A stretch of 7,209 nt of DNA, taken from contig CALWNS010000056.1 in NCBI GenBank assembly GCA_944382805.1, forward strand, positions 1 through 7,209. Direction: 5' to 3'. The translations under genes and the position numbers were made by a program. This DNA comes from an uncultured Gemmiger sp. (GTDB lineage: Bacteria > Bacillota > Clostridia > Oscillospirales > Ruminococcaceae). How positions within the stretch are numbered: position 1 is the stretch's first letter; the number at the start of each line of letters is the position of its first letter. The notes below the pieces were generated by a model. It ran no database searches. It was not told the DNA's origin and saw only the letters and a program-made list of their open reading frames with translations. Of this stretch, positions 6,105 to 7,209 are shown piece by piece.

Positions 6105-6980
6105 CTATACGGTGTCCATAAAGGTTTTTTCAATGCGGCTGAACAGGATCACGCCCACCGCCAGCGCGGCCAGCGTGAACGCCAGGCTGTACAGCAGCCC
6201 GCCCACGCTGGCGGTGCCGCTGCCCAGGGTGGCCAGGCGGAACACCTCGATGGGCGCGGTCATGGGGTTCAGGGCCATCAGCGCGCGCAGGCGCGGGCTT
6301 TCGCTTAAAGTGGAAAGCGGGTACACAACGGGGGAAACATACATCCACAGCTGCACGCCAAAGCTGACCGCAATGGCCAGGTCGCGGTATTTGGTGGTCA
6401 GGGTGGACACGCTGATGCCCACCCCCAGGCCCAGCGGCATCACTTCCAGCACGACCAGCGGCAGCGCAGAGGCCCAGGCTGTCAGCCGCAGCGGCGCGCC
6501 CGCGGCGGCAAACCAGACCCAGAACAGCGCGAACATCGCCAGCCGGATAAAAAAGTTGATCAGGCCGGTCAAAACCTGGCTGACCGGCACGGTCAGGCGG
6601 GGGAAGTACACCTTGCCGAACACCTGGCTGTTGGCCACAAAGGTGTTGGCCGTGTTGTTGATGCAGCTGGCAAAAAACGTCCACACCGTGTTGCCGGCCA
6701 TGTAAAACAAAAACGAGGGCGTGCCGTCGGTCGAAAGCCCGGCCACGCCGCTGAACACCAGGTTGAACAGCACGGTGGTGATCAGCGGGTTTAAGAGGAT
6801 CCACGCCGGGCCCAGGATCGTCTGCTTGTACAGCACGGTAAAGTTGCGCTTGACGAACATCCCGACCAGGTCGCGGTAGCGCCACAGCTCCCGCAGGTCG
6901 ATGTCGAACCAGCCGGTGCGCGGGCGGATGACGGTGGTCCATTCCCCGCCGGGGGCGGGGGTGCGGTTACGATCTGCCAT
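6105..6980 (-). CDS. Wzm/TagG-type polysaccharide ABC transporter permease
   Basis: A 291-residue ABC-2 type membrane protein that forms the channel for a lipid-linked polysaccharide. After an amphipathic N-terminal part (LRELWRYRDLVGMFVKRNF, 29-47) there are about six hydrophobic segments (roughly 58-79, 90-108, 136-158, 171-192, 203-222, 260-280). Family hallmarks are the KQTILGPAWILLNPL stretch (52-66), FGKVYFPRLTVPVS (121-134), TTKYRD (195-200), QLWMYVSPVVYP (210-221) and LNPMTAPIEVFR (237-248). The start at 6980 has AGAAAGG about 6 bases upstream. An earlier in-frame start near 7091 would place 37 additional, non-family residues over the promoter and is rejected. It is the first gene of the operon, followed by its ATPase after 10 bases, so the pair makes a complete transporter. 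The exported glycan could be a teichoic-acid-like or O-antigen-like polymer. Confidence 0.93.
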   Translation of the reverse strand: MADRNRTPAPGGEWTTVIRPRTGWFDIDLRELWRYRDLVGMFVKRNFTVLYKQTILGPAWILLNPLITTVLFNLVFSGVAGLSTDGTPSFLFYMAGNTVWTFFASCINNTANTFVANSQVFGKVYFPRLTVPVSQVLTGLINFFIRLAMFALFWVWFAAAGAPLRLTAWASALPLVVLEVMPLGLGVGISVSTLTTKYRDLAIAVSFGVQLWMYVSPVVYPLSTLSESPRLRALMALNPMTAPIEVFRLATLGSGTASVGGLLYSLAFTLAALAVGVILFSRIEKTFMDTV

Positions 6981-7056
6981 AAATCGCCTTTCTGTCCCAA
7001 ATTTGCAAAAGCCGCGGGGGAGCAGCGCTCCGCCCGGGCGCAAAACAACAATTTTA
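6981..7056 (-). promoter_or_regulatory. 5' leader of the glycan operon with a GC-rich hairpin
   Basis: From the predicted start of transcription near 7056 there are about 76 bases before the permease ATG. GGAGC (7019-7023) and GCTCC (7027-7031) form a five-base-pair stem with a three-base loop, and nearby G/C runs allow partial extension. A CTTTTG stretch follows a few bases later on the minus strand, too weak and too far away for a convincing attenuator. No known riboswitch consensus was recognised. Confidence 0.35.
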
Positions 7057-7062
7057 CAGCTT

Positions 7063-7091
7063 ATTGTACCATGTTTCGCAGCAAAAAACAA
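7063..7091 (-). promoter_or_regulatory. Promoter of the glycan operon (extended -10)
   Basis: On the minus strand TTGTTT (7091-7086) serves as -35, followed by a 17-base spacer and TACAAT (7068-7063) as -10, preceded by TGG for an extended -10. The -35 match is weak (3/6), which fits reliance on the TGn element. The -35 lies inside the T-run of the terminator of the upstream minus-strand gene. Confidence 0.7.
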
Positions 7092-7116
7092 TCCGCGCAG
7101 CCGGAACTGCGCGGAT
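7083..7116 (-). terminator. Intrinsic terminator of the minus-strand gene at the right edge
   Basis: ATCCGCGCAG (7091-7100) and CTGCGCGGAT (7107-7116) are perfect reverse complements, giving a 10-base-pair stem with a six-base loop. On the minus strand TGTTTTTT (7090-7083) follows. The stem begins 16 bases after the TAA stop at 7133-7135. On the plus strand ACAAAAAA follows instead of T's, so it works for the minus strand only. Confidence 0.92.
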
Positions 7117-7132
7117 ACAAAAAACAGGAGCT

Positions 7133-7209
7133 TTACTTTGCCCGTTCCCAGCGCCCGCCCAGCAGGTAGTAGCCGCCCCAGTCCAGCCGCCCGAACAGGC
7201 GGCTGCCGG
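7133..7209 (-). CDS. C-terminal 24 codons of an unidentified protein (5' end outside window)
   Basis: Reading the minus strand in from the right edge, one frame stays open and ends LDWGGYYLLGGRWERAK followed by TAA (7135-7133). A strong intrinsic terminator follows 16 bases later, as expected at a true gene end. The fragment is rich in aromatic residues and glycine and carries a basic end. It is too short to assign; an enzyme of the same surface-glycan locus is possible but cannot be supported from 24 residues. Confidence 0.7.
   Translation of the reverse strand, partial: GSRLFGRLDWGGYYLLGGRWERAK

Noticed and set aside
3602..6121. 839-codon open frame on the plus strand opposite the GT4 and ATPase genes
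   Set aside because: Its protein is Gly/Gln/His/Arg-rich without recognisable motifs, and the opposite strand encodes two complete enzymes with catalytic motifs. It is a codon-bias shadow.
6981..7091. N-terminal extension of the permease starting near 7091
   Set aside because: The extra 37 residues would be translated from the promoter and leader, have no family similarity, and the start at 6980 has a proper ribosome binding site.

Overview
The window is about 7.2 kb of GC-rich DNA with dense, short-spaced genes, strong AAAGGAG-type ribosome binding sites and classic hairpin-plus-U terminators. The elongation factor P tail, the CD1247-type zinc-ribbon protein and the DUF2304/GT2 pair point to a high-GC member of the Clostridia. 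Oscillospiraceae of the Faecalibacterium/Gemmiger/Subdoligranulum kind are the best guess; this is inferred from protein character, not from a marker gene comparison.

Left part (1-2085, plus strand): the C-terminal end of elongation factor P (efp), then a small acidic protein with two CPNCG knuckles (CD1247 N-terminal family), then a strong terminator. Squeezed directly behind that terminator is a polytopic membrane glycosyltransferase resembling PIG-V-type GT-C mannosyltransferases. A bidirectional terminator closes this side.

Right part (2099-6980, minus strand): a tightly packed glycan operon. Its order of transcription is a Wzm/TagG-type ABC permease, a Wzt-type ATPase with a C-terminal glycan-recognition domain, a GT4 glycosyltransferase, a GT2 polyprenyl-phosphate glycosyltransferase and a small DUF2304 membrane protein. 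A sixth minus-strand gene of unknown function (2099-2392) follows with its own promoter. The operon starts from an extended -10 promoter whose -35 box lies in the U-tract of the terminator of an upstream minus-strand gene. Only the last 24 codons of that upstream gene are visible at the right edge.

How the parts may work together (inference): GT4 helps assemble a lipid-linked surface polysaccharide in the cytoplasm, and the ABC pair flips it out, with the Wzt C-terminal domain checking the chain. GT2 plus DUF2304 makes an undecaprenyl-phosphate sugar donor. A GT-C enzyme, plausibly the PIG-V-like one encoded convergently, uses that donor to decorate the glycan outside the membrane. No CRISPR array, tRNA, rRNA, insertion sequence or attachment site was seen. 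No gene-free stretch exceeds about 155 bases.
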